The notes: generated from the sequence alone by a model not told the origin. A stretch of 64,000 nt of DNA from Parcubacteria group bacterium LiPW_15 (GCA_007375645.1 VMER01000001.1:62001-126000), one strand, 5' to 3'; shown: positions 30,357-39,205, counted from the first letter of the stretch. Translations and numbers: made by a program.

Positions 30357-30605
30357 CTACGTCGCGAATCTTCCGCTACCATAGTCGTCCTCGGGAGTCG
30401 TTAGCGCGCTTCTCGGGACGTCCAGGGGACCGAGCGAAACGTTGTCGGGAATACCTTCTCCCGCGAGTTTCGCGGAAGCCCGCACGCCTTGCTCGACCGA
30501 CTCTCGGATCATCTGTGCGAGTTCGACCTCGCTCATTTTGAGCCTGATCGGCGGACGATCGGTTCCATCACCGGCGATCACTTCATAACTGCGTTGTTTC
30601 AACAC
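30357..30605 (-). CDS. Small hypothetical protein, GTG start
   Basis: 82 residues starting at GTG 30605, behind AAGGGGGTTGCC. Residues 20-50 (IRLKMSEVELAQMIRESVEQ) are helical; the tail is Gly/Pro-rich. It is the first gene after a consensus promoter. No family recognised. Confidence 0.55.
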   Translation of the reverse strand: MLKQRSYEVIAGDGTDRPPIRLKMSEVELAQMIRESVEQGVRASAKLAGEGIPDNVSLGPLDVPRSALTTPEDDYGSGRFAT

Positions 30606-30632
30606 GGCAACCCCCTTCGTCGAACTTATTTC

Positions 30633-30661
30633 CTTATATTCTGATTGCGGTTGTATGTCAA
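30633..30661 (-). promoter_or_regulatory. Promoter of the leftward pair
   Basis: TTGACA and TATAAG on the minus strand, 17 bp apart. Confidence 0.8.
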
Positions 30662-30721
30662 AAATGCCGGGAATCTCAACTCTGCCCAGAGGAATCTCTT
30701 TGTTGTGTTATAATAATTAAC

Positions 30722-31783
30722 ATGATGGGCAAAAAGATCGCTAGGGTCCTCTCCGGTGTAGTTTTTTTTGTGTATTGGGGTTGGGCGTCCGTTTCTGCCC
30801 TCGGATCATTTAGGCGCGGAGATCCGTTCACCTGGGAACATTTTGCGACATTGTTGATCCCCGAGATAATACTTGCCCTGATCTTCTTTTATCTCTTATG
30901 GCCCGGAAAAGACTCTCCCAACGTTTCAACTAAATTTTTAAGTGTTTTCAGCATTTTGATCCTCGCTGTTCTTTGGATTGTAGGCCCTCTTCAGTCCTAC
31001 TTTACTTTGAACCTCGATAACAGAGGGATAAGTTTTTCAGCATTTCTATATTCTTTCGAGGTCATGCTTTTCGGCGGCCTATTCACTTATGTTGTCCTGC
31101 GTTATTTAAGACGAGTAAGGATATTTTTGAAGGATTACAGTTCCAATATAGAAGCAATAACCCGTGAGAGGGCGGAGAAGTTTTCCGAGTTTCTTTCCGG
31201 TTTTCCGCTGAAGGTTGCGCGAATCGGGTTCCTCTTTGTTTTCGGAGGTTTTCTGATTTCCGCGCCGCAATTGATCTTTTGGGGTTGGACGACAACCGAG
31301 GTCGCCGTTAAAAGCATTTTTATAGGGCTGGCAATAGCGCCCGTAATGGCTTTGCTTATGTATATTCTCGCACGCCGTTTTTTGAGTGGAGTATTCGAGA
31401 TACTGTATTCCTTCGGCGACGTTTCACACCCTAAGCTCGTGCTGTCCATTGAAGGAAAAATATTGATGCTCGGTTCCTGCGTTATGCTCATGGCTATTTC
31501 TCTTCTGTTCCCTTTGATTTGGAATTTTGTCGAAGAAAACATTAGCTTACAGATGTTTTTGCTGGGCTGCGGGATAACGCTTTTGGAATTGCTATCGATT
31601 TTCTATGTTTCGGTTAAGGCCTTTGCCTACGATATTACGAATTCTTTGGATGTTCTGAAAAAAGGACTTGAAATTCTTCAAACCGGCGAAAAAAGGTATC
31701 GCATAAATATGAGAACCGGAGATGAGCTCGAAGAAGTCATCGGTGAGTTCAATAAAATTCCCGGGACGATCGACAAAAGGTAG
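30722..31783 (+). CDS. Multi-span membrane protein with C-terminal HAMP-like segment
   Basis: 353 residues with about eight membrane spans. The last 45 residues (KGLEILQTGEKRYRINMRTG then DELEEVIGEFNKIP) read like a HAMP linker, the signal relay of adenylate cyclases and sensor kinases, but no output domain follows. TATAAT ends 7 nt before the ATG and is preceded by TGT, an extended -10 with leaderless start. It resembles the membrane half of a class III cyclase of the two-HAMP type that has lost its catalytic part. Confidence 0.65.
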   Translation: MMGKKIARVLSGVVFFVYWGWASVSALGSFRRGDPFTWEHFATLLIPEIILALIFFYLLWPGKDSPNVSTKFLSVFSILILAVLWIVGPLQSYFTLNLDNRGISFSAFLYSFEVMLFGGLFTYVVLRYLRRVRIFLKDYSSNIEAITRERAEKFSEFLSGFPLKVARIGFLFVFGGFLISAPQLIFWGWTTTEVAVKSIFIGLAIAPVMALLMYILARRFLSGVFEILYSFGDVSHPKLVLSIEGKILMLGSCVMLMAISLLFPLIWNFVEENISLQMFLLGCGITLLELLSIFYVSVKAFAYDITNSLDVLKKGLEILQTGEKRYRINMRTGDELEEVIGEFNKIPGTIDKR

Positions 31784-31815
31784 AATGTTTCTCGCGAACG
31801 TGTTATGATCGTTTT

Positions 31816-32154
31816 ATGAGTAATCTGGAAGAGGGCGCAAAAACCGAGCGGGGGGCCGAACACATCCCTTCGCGGGAAGAGATTCTGGGGCAAATCGGAA
31901 AGCGGTCCAAGCGAGCGGAATTCCTGCGTGAGTTTAAAGACGAGGATGGGATAAACTTTTTGGAGGCCCGTGAACCGGGAGAAAAAACCGGCGAGTCTAT
32001 ACTCTACGTATATATACGGGCAGGAAGGTTCGAGAATAGCCTTTCGAAAACCACAACCCTTCAGAAGGTATTCATCGAGGAGAATGGTGATTGTCGTGGC
32101 GGGGAAACTATCGCCGATTACGATAACGCCACAGGTGAGTGGGTGGAGGAGTAG
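31816..32154 (+). CDS. Hypothetical soluble protein
   Basis: 112 residues, charged; N-terminal helix (SREEILGQIGKRSKRAEFLREF) followed by beta-rich ESILYVYIRAGRFENS and ending ATGEWVEE. TATGAT ends 6 nt before the ATG with TGT in front of it, giving a leaderless start. No family recognised. Confidence 0.65.
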   Translation: MSNLEEGAKTERGAEHIPSREEILGQIGKRSKRAEFLREFKDEDGINFLEAREPGEKTGESILYVYIRAGRFENSLSKTTTLQKVFIEENGDCRGGETIADYDNATGEWVEE

Positions 32155-32172
32155 GCACGGGTTTTGCTACAC

Positions 32173-32281
32173 CCCCACACCCAAGAAATGGCTCTTTCGA
32201 ATTCATCAGCGGCTTAGAAATTAATATTCAGCAATAAAGCCACACACAGCCTCGGAATTGTTTTTTTTAGGTGTGGGGGTA
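32173..32281. repeat. Inverted repeat flanking the intergenic region before 32292
   Basis: ACCCCCACACC near 32173-32183 and GGTGTGGGGGT near 32271-32281, about 87 bases apart. The right arm abuts the -10 box of the next gene, so it could be an operator or could form a large stem. Confidence 0.5.
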
Positions 32282-32291
32282 AAATTAACTT

Positions 32292-32906
32292 ATGAATAAA
32301 AAATTCTCTAAAGGAGAGGCAATTAAGTTCGGTTGGGAGGGGATGAAGAAAAACTTCTGGCTTTTTGCCGGAGTTATGATCATACTCTTGGTCCTTTCTT
32401 CGATTTCGTCATCGGGTAATGCTAATGCGAAAACCTTCTCGCTTTGGGGGGCTGTCATTACTCTCCTGGTTGCCGTGATCGACACCATAATTCAAATGGG
32501 AATCATCCGGGCGACCCTGAAGGTAGTGGACGGAGCGAAACCGACAATAGACGATATTTTCGCGGAGAGAAAACTTTTCTGGAGGTATCTCGGTTGCACG
32601 ATACTCTATGGACTCATAGTTTTGGGCGGTTTGATCCTGCTGGTCGTCCCGGGAATAATCTGGGCGATAAAGTACCAGTTTGCGAGATATCTTATAATTG
32701 ATAAGAAAATGGGAATAATGGATTCCTTGAGGCGCAGCGGAGAAATCACCATGGGTCAGAAGGGTCAGCTGTTTCTGTTCTGTCTCCTCATGCTGGGCGT
32801 AACTATTTTGGGAGCTTTGGCCTTGGGTATCGGGCTTTTTGCCGCCATCCCCACAGTTATGATCGCCGGCGCGTTCGTCTATCGAAAGCTTTCCGTAGCC
32901 GTTTAA
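32292..32906 (+). CDS. Integral membrane protein, DUF975-like
   Basis: 204 residues with five to six membrane spans, a central loop DGAKPTIDDIFAERKLFWRY and a second loop IDKKMGIMDSLRRSGEITMG that resemble the repeated loops of DUF975/GlpP-membrane-domain proteins. TAAAAT ends 6 nt before the ATG (leaderless). Function unknown. Confidence 0.65.
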   Translation: MNKKFSKGEAIKFGWEGMKKNFWLFAGVMIILLVLSSISSSGNANAKTFSLWGAVITLLVAVIDTIIQMGIIRATLKVVDGAKPTIDDIFAERKLFWRYLGCTILYGLIVLGGLILLVVPGIIWAIKYQFARYLIIDKKMGIMDSLRRSGEITMGQKGQLFLFCLLMLGVTILGALALGIGLFAAIPTVMIAGAFVYRKLSVAV

Positions 32907-32916
32907 GCGGTTTACC

Positions 32917-33597
32917 ATGACTCTGTTTTTGGGAAAACTTTTTGCGAGCGATTGGTTTTGGAGTCTCGGAGATATTTTCCTGGGAATAGTTTTGTTTTCG
33001 GCGATAGGACTATATGCCTACCGGGAGTCTTCCGACGCGTCAAACCTCGGTAGGCGTTATGTATTGATCGCCAAACTTATAATCTGGGCTAGGATCTTAT
33101 ATTCCGGGTTCATAACTTGTGCGCAATACCTTGTCTGGAGCCAAAGCGAAGTAAGCCGTATTTTTTTGACTTTGCCCGCCGACGCGAGATCGCTTCCAAT
33201 GTACGGATTTTTGGCGCCGATCTTCAAATGGAGCGGAGGATACTTCACCCTCTATTCCTTTTTGCATTTCTGGCTGCCAACGCTCATTTCGATAGCGATC
33301 GGCTATATCTTTCTCGTGTTCTTAAGGTTGCTTCGGAAGCACAAAGATAGATTCTTTGAAAGCGGGGAGGTGGAACTCGGATGGGTCCTCGCGCTTATCG
33401 TCGGATATCCGAATTTTATAATTTTTCTGCCGCTCGTGTTTTTCCTGATAATTCCGATATCCATCGTGCGTATGGCGGTTTTAAAACAGCATCTTACAAC
33501 CATCGGATATCCAATGATACTTTCGGCAATATTTGCGGTTATCTTGGGGACGCAGATAATGGACGTATTGGGCTGGGGCGCGCTTAAGCTATGGTAA
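32917..33597 (+). CDS. Hypothetical polytopic membrane protein
   Basis: 226 residues with about six membrane spans (near 18-35, 45-70, 105-150, 160-190 and 200-222). It starts 10 nt after the preceding gene and overlaps rnhB by 7 bp. No family recognised. Confidence 0.65.
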   Translation: MTLFLGKLFASDWFWSLGDIFLGIVLFSAIGLYAYRESSDASNLGRRYVLIAKLIIWARILYSGFITCAQYLVWSQSEVSRIFLTLPADARSLPMYGFLAPIFKWSGGYFTLYSFLHFWLPTLISIAIGYIFLVFLRLLRKHKDRFFESGEVELGWVLALIVGYPNFIIFLPLVFFLIIPISIVRMAVLKQHLTTIGYPMILSAIFAVILGTQIMDVLGWGALKLW

Positions 33598-34199
33598 AAA
33601 AAGAACTTGTTGTCGGTATTGATGAGGTGGGACGAGGTTGCCTTGCCGGCCCCGTCGTGGTTTGCGCGGCCCTAACCATGCGCGGAAAGAGATTTTCGAA
33701 CAAGAACCTCGGAATACTCAAGGATTCTAAAAAGATACCGGTGCGTTTGCGGGAGGAATGGTTTTTGCATCTTAAAAAAATCGAAGTAATTTTCGCAATT
33801 TCCAGGGTTTCGCCGGCGGTAATAGACAGAGTGAATATAAGTCGGGCTGCGAATATCGCCGCCGAACGCGCCTTAAAAAAGCTTCTTCTCTTAGCCGGCC
33901 TTCAAGAGGGGGATATAGACGTTTTTTTGGATGGCGGACTTTACCTGGGGTCTAAGGAAAAGTCATTATCCCGGGCCGCAACCGTCATAAAAGGGGACGA
34001 AAAAATAAAAGTCATAGCCGCGGCCTCGATCGCCGCCAAGGTTACGAGGGATCGATTTATGGTCAGACTTTCCAAGAAATATCCCGGCTATGGGCTTGAG
34101 GTTCACAAAGGCTATGGAACCAAAGCCCATATTCGGGCGATAAAAAGACAGGGTTTGAGCGATGCCCACCGCCGAAGCTTTACCAAGAAAATAATTTGA
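33591..34199 (+). CDS. rnhB: Ribonuclease HII
   Basis: 202 residues. Catalytic acids: Asp and Glu in GIDEVGRGCLAGP (the signature), Asp in DVFLDGG and Asp in KVTRDRFMV, with the GYGTKAHIRAI block near the end. It removes single ribonucleotides and RNA primers. With RNase HI at 8602 the genome has both classes. Confidence 0.95.
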   Translation: MVKKELVVGIDEVGRGCLAGPVVVCAALTMRGKRFSNKNLGILKDSKKIPVRLREEWFLHLKKIEVIFAISRVSPAVIDRVNISRAANIAAERALKKLLLLAGLQEGDIDVFLDGGLYLGSKEKSLSRAATVIKGDEKIKVIAAASIAAKVTRDRFMVRLSKKYPGYGLEVHKGYGTKAHIRAIKRQGLSDAHRRSFTKKII

Positions 34200-34242
34200 C
34201 CAAAGCTAAAAAATCCCATATCCTAAAGGAAAGATAACTCAC

Positions 34243-34395
34243 ATGGGTGGAGTACCAATAAAACATCATACAAAAGGCAAGGTTGGAAGGCGGCGTTCGC
34301 ATTTGGCCATGAAGAAGCAGAAGCTTATGGTTTGCAAGCACTGCGGAGCTCCGAAAATGGCTCATCGCGCCTGCCCTGAGTGCGGCAAAATGTAA
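34243..34395 (+). CDS. rpmF: Ribosomal protein bL32
   Basis: 50 residues. Starts MGGVPIKHHTKGKVGRRRSH, close to the usual MAVPKxKxSxxRRxxRRSH, then the zinc ribbon CKHCGAPKMAHRACPECG. Missed by length cut-offs but clearly real. AAAGGAAAG 10 nt upstream may be a weak SD. Normal large-subunit protein near the peptidyl-transferase centre. Confidence 0.95.
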   Translation: MGGVPIKHHTKGKVGRRRSHLAMKKQKLMVCKHCGAPKMAHRACPECGKM

Positions 34396-34406
34396 CTTTA
34401 GCTTAA

Positions 34407-34862
34407 ATGGCTACCCGGCACCTTGTTAGAACCGTTGTCCTGCAGTCCCTCTACGAATGGGATTTTTATGACCGCAAAAACGATATTACTAAGGTTCTCG
34501 AAAGAAATTTAGCCGAGTTTGCTCCGGGCATAGACGAGCCGGAATTTGCCTGGAAGATACTTAAGGGGATTGCCGAACACATAAAGGACATTGATGCCCG
34601 CATAGTTAAGACCGCACCCGAATGGCCGCTTCCGAAGATCGCGGTTATTGACCGCAATATTCTGCGTATCGGCCTCTACGAACTTTTATACGCGGATAAA
34701 AACGAAGTTCCGCCAAAAGTGGCGATAAACGAGGCAATCGAGATGGCCAAGAATTATGGAGGGCCGAACTCCAGCCGGTTCATAAATGGAGTTTTGGGAA
34801 CAGTTTTCCGCGAGGAATACCCGGAGGAAGCCGCCAAAAGAGAAGCGCCGAAGAACCAATAA
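34407..34862 (+). CDS. nusB: Transcription antitermination factor NusB
   Basis: 151 residues. Family blocks: ATRHLVRTVVLQSLYEWDF at the start (Ala-Arg-x-x-Ala-type helix), VIDRNILRIGLYELLY and PPKVAINEAIEMAKNYG, then SSRFINGVLG. With NusE it binds boxA of rRNA leaders. Ends with a charged tail. Two nt before rnc. Confidence 0.95.
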   Translation: MATRHLVRTVVLQSLYEWDFYDRKNDITKVLERNLAEFAPGIDEPEFAWKILKGIAEHIKDIDARIVKTAPEWPLPKIAVIDRNILRIGLYELLYADKNEVPPKVAINEAIEMAKNYGGPNSSRFINGVLGTVFREEYPEEAAKREAPKNQ

Positions 34863-34864
34863 TA

Positions 34865-35554
34865 ATGAAAGACGTAAGTGTTTTAGAAAAAAATATCGAT
34901 GTAATTTTCAAAGATAGGGATGTTTTGAATGAGGCTTTGACCCATCGCTCCTATCTCAACGAAAATCCGAAGTGGCTTTTGCCGCACAACGAGCGGCTGG
35001 AGTTTTTGGGCGATGCGGTTTTGGAACTCGCCGTAACCGAAGCGCTTTATAAAAAATTTCCGTCTTCGCCGGAAGGGGATCTGACGGTTTATCGCGCGGC
35101 TCTCGTGAACTATCAAACCTTGGCTTCGGTGGCTTCCGGTTTCTCGCTCGACGATTTCATTCTAATGTCCCGCGGAGAAAAGATGGATAATTCCAAGGCC
35201 AAGGAAGTAATTCTCGCAAATGCCATCGAGGCGCTTATCGGCGCGATATATTTGGATCAGGGTTACGAGGCGGCGGAAAGATTTATAAGCGAAAAAGTTC
35301 TCGTAAAACTTCCGGACATTTTAAAGAGCAAAAGCTATAAGGATCCGAAGAGCGAATTGCAGGAAATAGTCCAGGATAAGTTTAGGGTAACCCCGAGTTA
35401 TAAGGTTCTTGAAGAATCCGGTCCTGCGCACAAACGGGAATTCAAAGTCGGTGTTTATTTCAAGGATGAAACTCCGGAGGCTGAAGGCAACGGGACTTCC
35501 AAGCAGGAAGCGGAAGCGGAAGCCGCCAAGAACGCATTAAAGAAATTGCAGTGA
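34865..35554 (+). CDS. rnc: Ribonuclease III
   Basis: 229 residues. Catalytic signature HNERLEFLGDAVLELAVTEA (Glu and Asp) near residue 42, second metal site in NAIEALIGAIYLDQG, and a C-terminal dsRNA-binding domain (DPKSELQEIVQDKF ... KQEAEAEAAKNALKKL). It should cut the pre-16S stem described at 18801/20540. Confidence 0.96.
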   Translation: MKDVSVLEKNIDVIFKDRDVLNEALTHRSYLNENPKWLLPHNERLEFLGDAVLELAVTEALYKKFPSSPEGDLTVYRAALVNYQTLASVASGFSLDDFILMSRGEKMDNSKAKEVILANAIEALIGAIYLDQGYEAAERFISEKVLVKLPDILKSKSYKDPKSELQEIVQDKFRVTPSYKVLEESGPAHKREFKVGVYFKDETPEAEGNGTSKQEAEAEAAKNALKKLQ

Positions 35555-35638
35555 GTGGCGGGTGGTCGGTAGTGAGTAGAAAAATGCGAGAATACAAGAA
35601 TTTACTTACTATAAACTACTTACGACAAACTATTCACA

Positions 35639-37849
35639 ATGCCTCACTTACTAAAGAAATTAGAACTTAACGGATTTAAATCTTTTGCAGCGAAGACTGT
35701 TTTGGATTTTCCGGCCGGCATCACGGCCATCGTGGGTCCGAACGGTTCGGGAAAATCCAACGTCATAGACGCCATCCGCTGGCTTCTGGGGGAGCGGGAG
35801 GCGAAATCTCTCCGCGGAGCAAAATCCGAAGACCTTATTTTCGCCGGCACCGAAAAGCGGCCCAGGATGGGTCTGGGGCAAGCAAGCCTCTATTTCGAAA
35901 ATCTTCATCTCATGCGGCCGCGTTCCACATCGGAAGAGCAGGAGGGCGGTATTTGGAATTCCGGACTCACGGAAGTGACCGTCTCGAGGCAGGTAAGCCG
36001 CGACGGGAACAACCAATATTTTTTGAATAAAAGCGAAGTTCGTCTTAAAGACATCATCGATTTTTTTGCGCAGGCGAGGCTTGGCAGTAAGGGACTTACG
36101 GTCATAACCCAAGGCAACAGCGACCTTTTTATCCGTGTCTCTCCCCGCGAGCGGAGGGAGATGATAGAAGAAATGCTAGGGTTAAGGGAATATCAAATAA
36201 AGAAGACCGACGCGGAGCGGCGGCTTAGAAATTCGGAAATAAATTTGGAGAAAGTTAACGCCCTGATCGAAGAGATACTGCCGCATCTGCGTTCTTTAAA
36301 GCGCCAAACCGGAAAATGGGAAAAGCGGGGGAGTTTGGAAGAAGAATTGAAGACGCTTGAGAGCGGCTTTTTCGGCTCTAGGCTCAAAGAATTGGAAAAA
36401 GACTTGGGGAAAACAGATGAAGAGTTGAAGTCTCGCGCCGCAACACAGAAGGAGCTGAATCAGGCTATGGAATCGGCGGAAAAGAGGCTGAAAGACCTTG
36501 AGAACAATCAGCCCGGGGAGAGGCAGGCGATACAGGAAATTAAAGCGAGAACGGCTTCGCTTCTTGAGAAGCGCTCAATGCTCCAAAAAGACTTGGGCCG
36601 TTTGGAAGCACAGATTGAAATAACCGCGCAAACGGCGCCTCAAAATATTGCGGTTCCGCACGAAAAACTTTTGTCTCTTACGAAAAAGATCCGTGAAGAA
36701 CTGGCCAAGGTAATGGATCAAGACGAGTCCACCTTGAGGCGCGTCGTCAAGAATCTTCTTTCCGAGATAGAAGATGTTTTCGTCGCCGTGGAGAAAAAAG
36801 TTTCGGTGCCGAACCCCAAAGATCACTTTGCCGACAAACTCACAAAACTCCAAAAGGAGCTAAAAGATCTGGAGAGTGAAATGATCGCTCTCAAAAACGA
36901 AGAAAAACGATTGGAGAGCGGACAGGAAACCTTCTACGAACATTTTAAAAAAGAGATGCACGCTTCCCGCGAAGCCCGCGAGAAGGCGGAAAAGTGGTCT
37001 GCGGATACGAGAGGATTGGAAATAAACAAGGAGCGGCTCACGATGCGCCTAGAAGAACTTCACCGGCAGATATCCCAGATCGGCAGGCACGCCTCCGAAT
37101 TTAAGGAATACGCCGGGGCGATCCATCATGAAGCCGAGCTTTCCGAAATGGAGCATCGGATGTTCAGGTTGCGAGGAGAGCTTGCATCAATCGGCGAAGT
37201 AGATGAGGCAATTTTGAAAGAAGCTTCGGAAACCGAGGAGCGCTATGAATTTTTAGGCAAGGAGTCCAAAGACCTCATGTCCGCCAAGGATGACCTCAAA
37301 AAACTCATCAAAGACCTAAATGAAAAAATAAAAAACGATTTTCACAAAGCTTTGGTGCATATTAATGAGGAGTTTCAGAAATTCTTTGAACTTATGTTCG
37401 ACGGAGGCAGAGCCAAACTTATAGTTGTTAAAAAAGAAAAAAGGATTTTGCCCGTGGAGGGCGAGGAGGGAGAAGCAGGCGAAGCTCAACCGGAAGAGGA
37501 AGAAGAGCAAGAAGAGGGAATAGAGGTCAATTTGAGCTTGCCCAAAAAACGCATTAACTCCTTGGAGATGCTTTCCGGGGGCGAACGAAGTTTGGTGGGT
37601 ATTGCCGCAATTTTCGCTCTGATTTCAGTTTCTCCGCCGCCATTTCTGGTTTTGGACGAGATAGACGCCCCGCTCGACGAACGGAATGCCAGAAGGTTCT
37701 CGGAAATGCTCAAGGAGTTTTCCAAAGAGACCCAGTTTATCGTGGTAACCCACAACCGGGCGACTATGGAGGCGGCCAATGTGCTCTATGGCGTTACTTT
37801 GGACGCAGACGGAACTTCGAAGGTGCTGTCGATGAAGTTGGAAAAGTAA
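35639..37849 (+). CDS. smc: Short SMC-like chromosome protein without evident hinge
   Basis: 736 residues against about 1180. Walker A IVGPNGSGKSN near residue 31, Q-loop region LITQGNSDLF-like near 158, signature LSGGERSLVGIAAIF near 645 and Walker B FLVLDEIDAPLDERN near 680: both ATPase halves are present. The coiled coils between are shortened and the central region (QNIAVPHEKLLSLTKK ...) shows none of the Gly-rich hinge motifs. An acidic insert (EEEEEQEEG) lies near 625. Position after rnc is as in many bacteria. A RecN/SbcC-like role is possible. Confidence 0.85.
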   Translation: MPHLLKKLELNGFKSFAAKTVLDFPAGITAIVGPNGSGKSNVIDAIRWLLGEREAKSLRGAKSEDLIFAGTEKRPRMGLGQASLYFENLHLMRPRSTSEEQEGGIWNSGLTEVTVSRQVSRDGNNQYFLNKSEVRLKDIIDFFAQARLGSKGLTVITQGNSDLFIRVSPRERREMIEEMLGLREYQIKKTDAERRLRNSEINLEKVNALIEEILPHLRSLKRQTGKWEKRGSLEEELKTLESGFFGSRLKELEKDLGKTDEELKSRAATQKELNQAMESAEKRLKDLENNQPGERQAIQEIKARTASLLEKRSMLQKDLGRLEAQIEITAQTAPQNIAVPHEKLLSLTKKIREELAKVMDQDESTLRRVVKNLLSEIEDVFVAVEKKVSVPNPKDHFADKLTKLQKELKDLESEMIALKNEEKRLESGQETFYEHFKKEMHASREAREKAEKWSADTRGLEINKERLTMRLEELHRQISQIGRHASEFKEYAGAIHHEAELSEMEHRMFRLRGELASIGEVDEAILKEASETEERYEFLGKESKDLMSAKDDLKKLIKDLNEKIKNDFHKALVHINEEFQKFFELMFDGGRAKLIVVKKEKRILPVEGEEGEAGEAQPEEEEEQEEGIEVNLSLPKKRINSLEMLSGGERSLVGIAAIFALISVSPPPFLVLDEIDAPLDERNARRFSEMLKEFSKETQFIVVTHNRATMEAANVLYGVTLDADGTSKVLSMKLEK

Positions 37850-37855
37850 TTTATT

Positions 37856-37880
37856 AAAAAGCCGCGATGGTTAGTCGCGG
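37856..37880 (-). terminator. Terminator of the leftward gene at 37906
   Basis: CCGCGA, 7-nt loop, TCGCGG on the minus strand, then CTTTTT. Confidence 0.85.
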
Positions 37881-37905
37881 ACCTCTTTCAAGGATTTCGA
37901 TCGGT

Positions 37906-38214
37906 TCAGGCGGTGAGCAAGGCCAGTTCCTTTTCGAGGCGCTCCCGTTCGTCGCGCAGCAGGAGTCTCCTTCTAGCGAGAGACTCCTTGGCCATCGGGA
38001 TGAACAAGTTGAGGTCAAAGCGCGCACTCATCAGTAGGGCAAAATCGTCCATGACTTCGCCTATGATCGCGTGTTCTTTGGCCATTCTCTCGGCCTCTTT
38101 GAGGATCGCGAACTCTTGCGTGATGCCTTCGAGGCAGAAGTTGATGTTCGCTATTTTCTCCTTGAGAGGGAGCACCTTCCGCTTGAGGCGCCATTCCTTC
38201 CATGTTTTGAACAT
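37906..38214 (-). CDS. Small coiled-coil protein with strong SD
   Basis: 102 residues from ATG 38214 (MFKTWKEWRLKRKV). Almost wholly helical and charged, with two segments of heptad pattern (PLKEKIANINFCLEGITQEF and RRRLLLRDERERLEKELALL). Ribosome site AGAAAGGAGCCTGCCG before the ATG fixes the start; a longer frame upstream covers the promoter and is rejected. No family recognised. Confidence 0.65.
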   Translation of the reverse strand: MFKTWKEWRLKRKVLPLKEKIANINFCLEGITQEFAILKEAERMAKEHAIIGEVMDDFALLMSARFDLNLFIPMAKESLARRRLLLRDERERLEKELALLTA

Positions 38215-38236
38215 CGGCAGGCTCCTTTCTGGCAGG

Positions 38237-38266
38237 ATTATATTGCCGGACATGTCGGTATGTCAA
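38237..38266 (-). promoter_or_regulatory. Promoter of the 37906 gene
   Basis: TTGACA and TATAAT on the minus strand, 18 bp apart. Confidence 0.85.
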
Positions 38267-38349
38267 CCGATATTTCTCGGAACTTATTAGATTTGACGCC
38301 GCTCTTGACGTGTATGCTATACTCAAAATACAAAATCAAAACTAATAAA

Positions 38350-38586
38350 ATGGCGAACATAAAAGTGTATTCCGCTCCGTGGTGCGTGTATTGCAAAATG
38401 GTCAAGGCGTTTTTGGAAGAGAACAAGATCCAATACAGGGAAGTCGATATAGAAAAAGATGACAAGGCGAGGGAAGAGATGGTTGCGAAGACCGGCAGTC
38501 TTTCTATTCCCGTGACAGACATAGACGGGGAGATCATTATCGGTTTCGATAAGCCTGCGATTAAAAAAGCCTTAAACTTGAAATAA
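38350..38586 (+). CDS. Glutaredoxin-like protein
   Basis: 78 residues from ATG 38350 (MANIKVYSAPWCVYCKMVKA). Active site CVYC, cis-Pro loop SLSIPVTDIDG and the glutathione-site-like GFDKPAIKKAL are those of NrdH/Grx-type thioredoxin folds. It passes electrons to disulfide enzymes in the cytosol. TATACT lies 35 nt upstream. Glutathione is probably absent in such organisms, so an NrdH-like role is more likely. Confidence 0.9.
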   Translation: MANIKVYSAPWCVYCKMVKAFLEENKIQYREVDIEKDDKAREEMVAKTGSLSIPVTDIDGEIIIGFDKPAIKKALNLK

Positions 38587-38592
38587 TCAGAG

Positions 38593-38615
38593 CCCCGGCC
38601 CCGCGCCGGGGTTTT
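38593..38615 (+). terminator. Terminator of the glutaredoxin gene
   Basis: CCCCGGC and GCCGGGG with a 5-nt loop, followed by TTTT. Confidence 0.85.
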
Positions 38616-38624
38616 CCGATCCCT

Positions 38625-39071
38625 ATGCATATCCGAATAAGCAACAAAATAGGATTTACCGCGAAAATTTTCGGTGTGGCCTGGACTCTGAATCTTTTGT
38701 GGGAGTTTGCGCAAAAGCCGCTCTATCTTGTCGGTAATTTTCCACCTTTTATTTGGGAGTGGATAAGAGCCACGACCTGGGATGCGGCATTCATTGTCGT
38801 TCTTTATCTTATGCTCGCGATTTTGCACAACGATTTTTATTGGCTAAGGCGAAAAAATATTTGGGACTTAGGTTTTATATTTTTGATCGGCTTCACGGTT
38901 ATAACTTTTATGGAACAACAAGCGTTAGGAGCGGGCGGACTGTTCTATTCTTCGGCCATGCCCATTGTTCCGATCTTAAAAATAGGACTTACGCCGTTTT
39001 TGCAATTACCGCTTTTGGCGTTTTTGACTTATTGGTTCGCGCGTTTCAGTTTCTCAAAATATTTCGAATAA
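38625..39071 (+). CDS. Hypothetical membrane protein, four spans
   Basis: 148 residues; hydrophobic segments near 10-28, 48-68, 80-98 and 115-140. Starts MHIRISNKIGFTAKIFGVAW. It begins right after the glutaredoxin terminator; a leaderless or read-through expression cannot be told. No family recognised. Confidence 0.65.
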   Translation: MHIRISNKIGFTAKIFGVAWTLNLLWEFAQKPLYLVGNFPPFIWEWIRATTWDAAFIVVLYLMLAILHNDFYWLRRKNIWDLGFIFLIGFTVITFMEQQALGAGGLFYSSAMPIVPILKIGLTPFLQLPLLAFLTYWFARFSFSKYFE

Positions 39072-39079
39072 ACTGTTTT

Positions 39080-39109
39080 TAGTCGTATATCATATATGAT
39101 ATACGACTA
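39080..39109. repeat. 30-bp perfect AT-rich palindrome
   Basis: Arms TAGTCGTATATCATA and its exact complement without a loop, 8 nt after the stop of the gene at 38625 and between convergent genes. TTTT follows on the plus side and AAAA precedes, so it may be a bidirectional terminator; an operator is the alternative. Confidence 0.8.
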
Positions 39110-39125
39110 TTTTGCGTTTTAAGAT

Positions 39126-39150
39126 AAAAAAAGAGCCGCAGGCTTGGCTC
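39126..39150 (-). terminator. Terminator of the leftward genes 39206-40157
   Basis: Minus-strand GAGCC/GGCTC stem with an 8-nt loop and T7; a second stem TCGACC/GGTCGA lies just upstream of it. Confidence 0.75.
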
Positions 39151-39205
39151 GACCTTTCGGTCGAACGGTGCCTTTGGCTCAGTGGCGAACGAGAGACGGT
39201 CGATC

